Assembly (NCBI GenBank): GCA_020025755.1 | Contig: JAHHRO010000073.1 | Location: 1 to 5,797, forward strand | Reading direction: 5' to 3' | From: Butyricicoccus sp. | Lineage (GTDB): Bacteria; Bacillota; Clostridia; Oscillospirales; Butyricicoccaceae | Length of the DNA stretch: 5,797 bases | Part shown: positions 5,795 through 5,797 of the stretch, piece by piece | Layout: the number at the start of each line of letters is the position of its first letter | Numbering within the stretch: the first letter of the stretch is position 1 | Made by a program: the position numbers and the translations under genes | The notes under the pieces: generated by a model | The model's database searches: none | What the model saw: only the letters and a program-made list of their open reading frames with translations | Told to the model about the DNA's origin: nothing

Positions 5795-5797
5795 GAG

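Overview
The window looks like a chromosomal segment of a Gram-positive, Firmicutes-type bacterium, most plausibly a clostridium of the Ruminococcaceae/Oscillospirales kind. The reasons are strong purine-rich Shine-Dalgarno sequences before every gene, a TTG start, a short KtrA-type potassium channel subunit, a membrane-anchored HtrA, and a histidine kinase with a clostridial-style N-T-G G1 box. Base composition is close to balanced by eye. The taxonomic placement is inference. I see no insertion sequence, phage gene, CRISPR array, tRNA or rRNA.

Layout. (1) Positions 1-917, minus strand: the first 305 codons of a zinc-dependent phospholipase C family protein; its C-terminus lies beyond the left edge. 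(2) Positions 918-1138: a divergent promoter region with a TATAAT box on each strand, plus tandem 10-bp repeats in front of the rightward promoter. (3) Positions 1139-3304: an OmpR/PhoB-type response regulator and its membrane histidine kinase, 21 nt apart; the kinase starts at TTG. (4) Positions 3305-3417: an intergenic region with an 11-bp-phased motif and a TACAAT box. (5) Positions 3418-4926: an HtrA/DegP-like membrane-anchored serine protease with a PDZ domain, a Gln-rich tail and an aromatic C-terminus. (6) A strong intrinsic terminator at 4940-4987. (7) An extended -10 promoter, then a KtrA/TrkA-type RCK potassium-uptake regulator at 5109-5759, closed by a 13-bp hairpin at 5764-5794.

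How the genes may work together. The central three genes read as an envelope or secretion stress circuit: a sensor kinase, its DNA-binding regulator and a surface quality-control protease. It resembles CssRS-HtrA of Bacillus and CiaRH-HtrA of streptococci in logic, though I do not claim orthology. The promoters of the regulator gene and of htrA both have a good -10, no recognisable -35, and helically phased TTCAYR-like elements (10- or 11-bp steps) ending 9-10 bp before the -10. This is the geometry expected of promoters activated by an OmpR/PhoB-family protein, and it suggests that the regulator activates its own operon and htrA. The flanking phospholipase and KtrA genes have their own promoters and are probably separate units.

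Most of the window is conventional. The items most worth a second look are the shared promoter architecture, the odd HtrA C-terminal tail and the KtrA gene standing alone without a channel subunit beside it.
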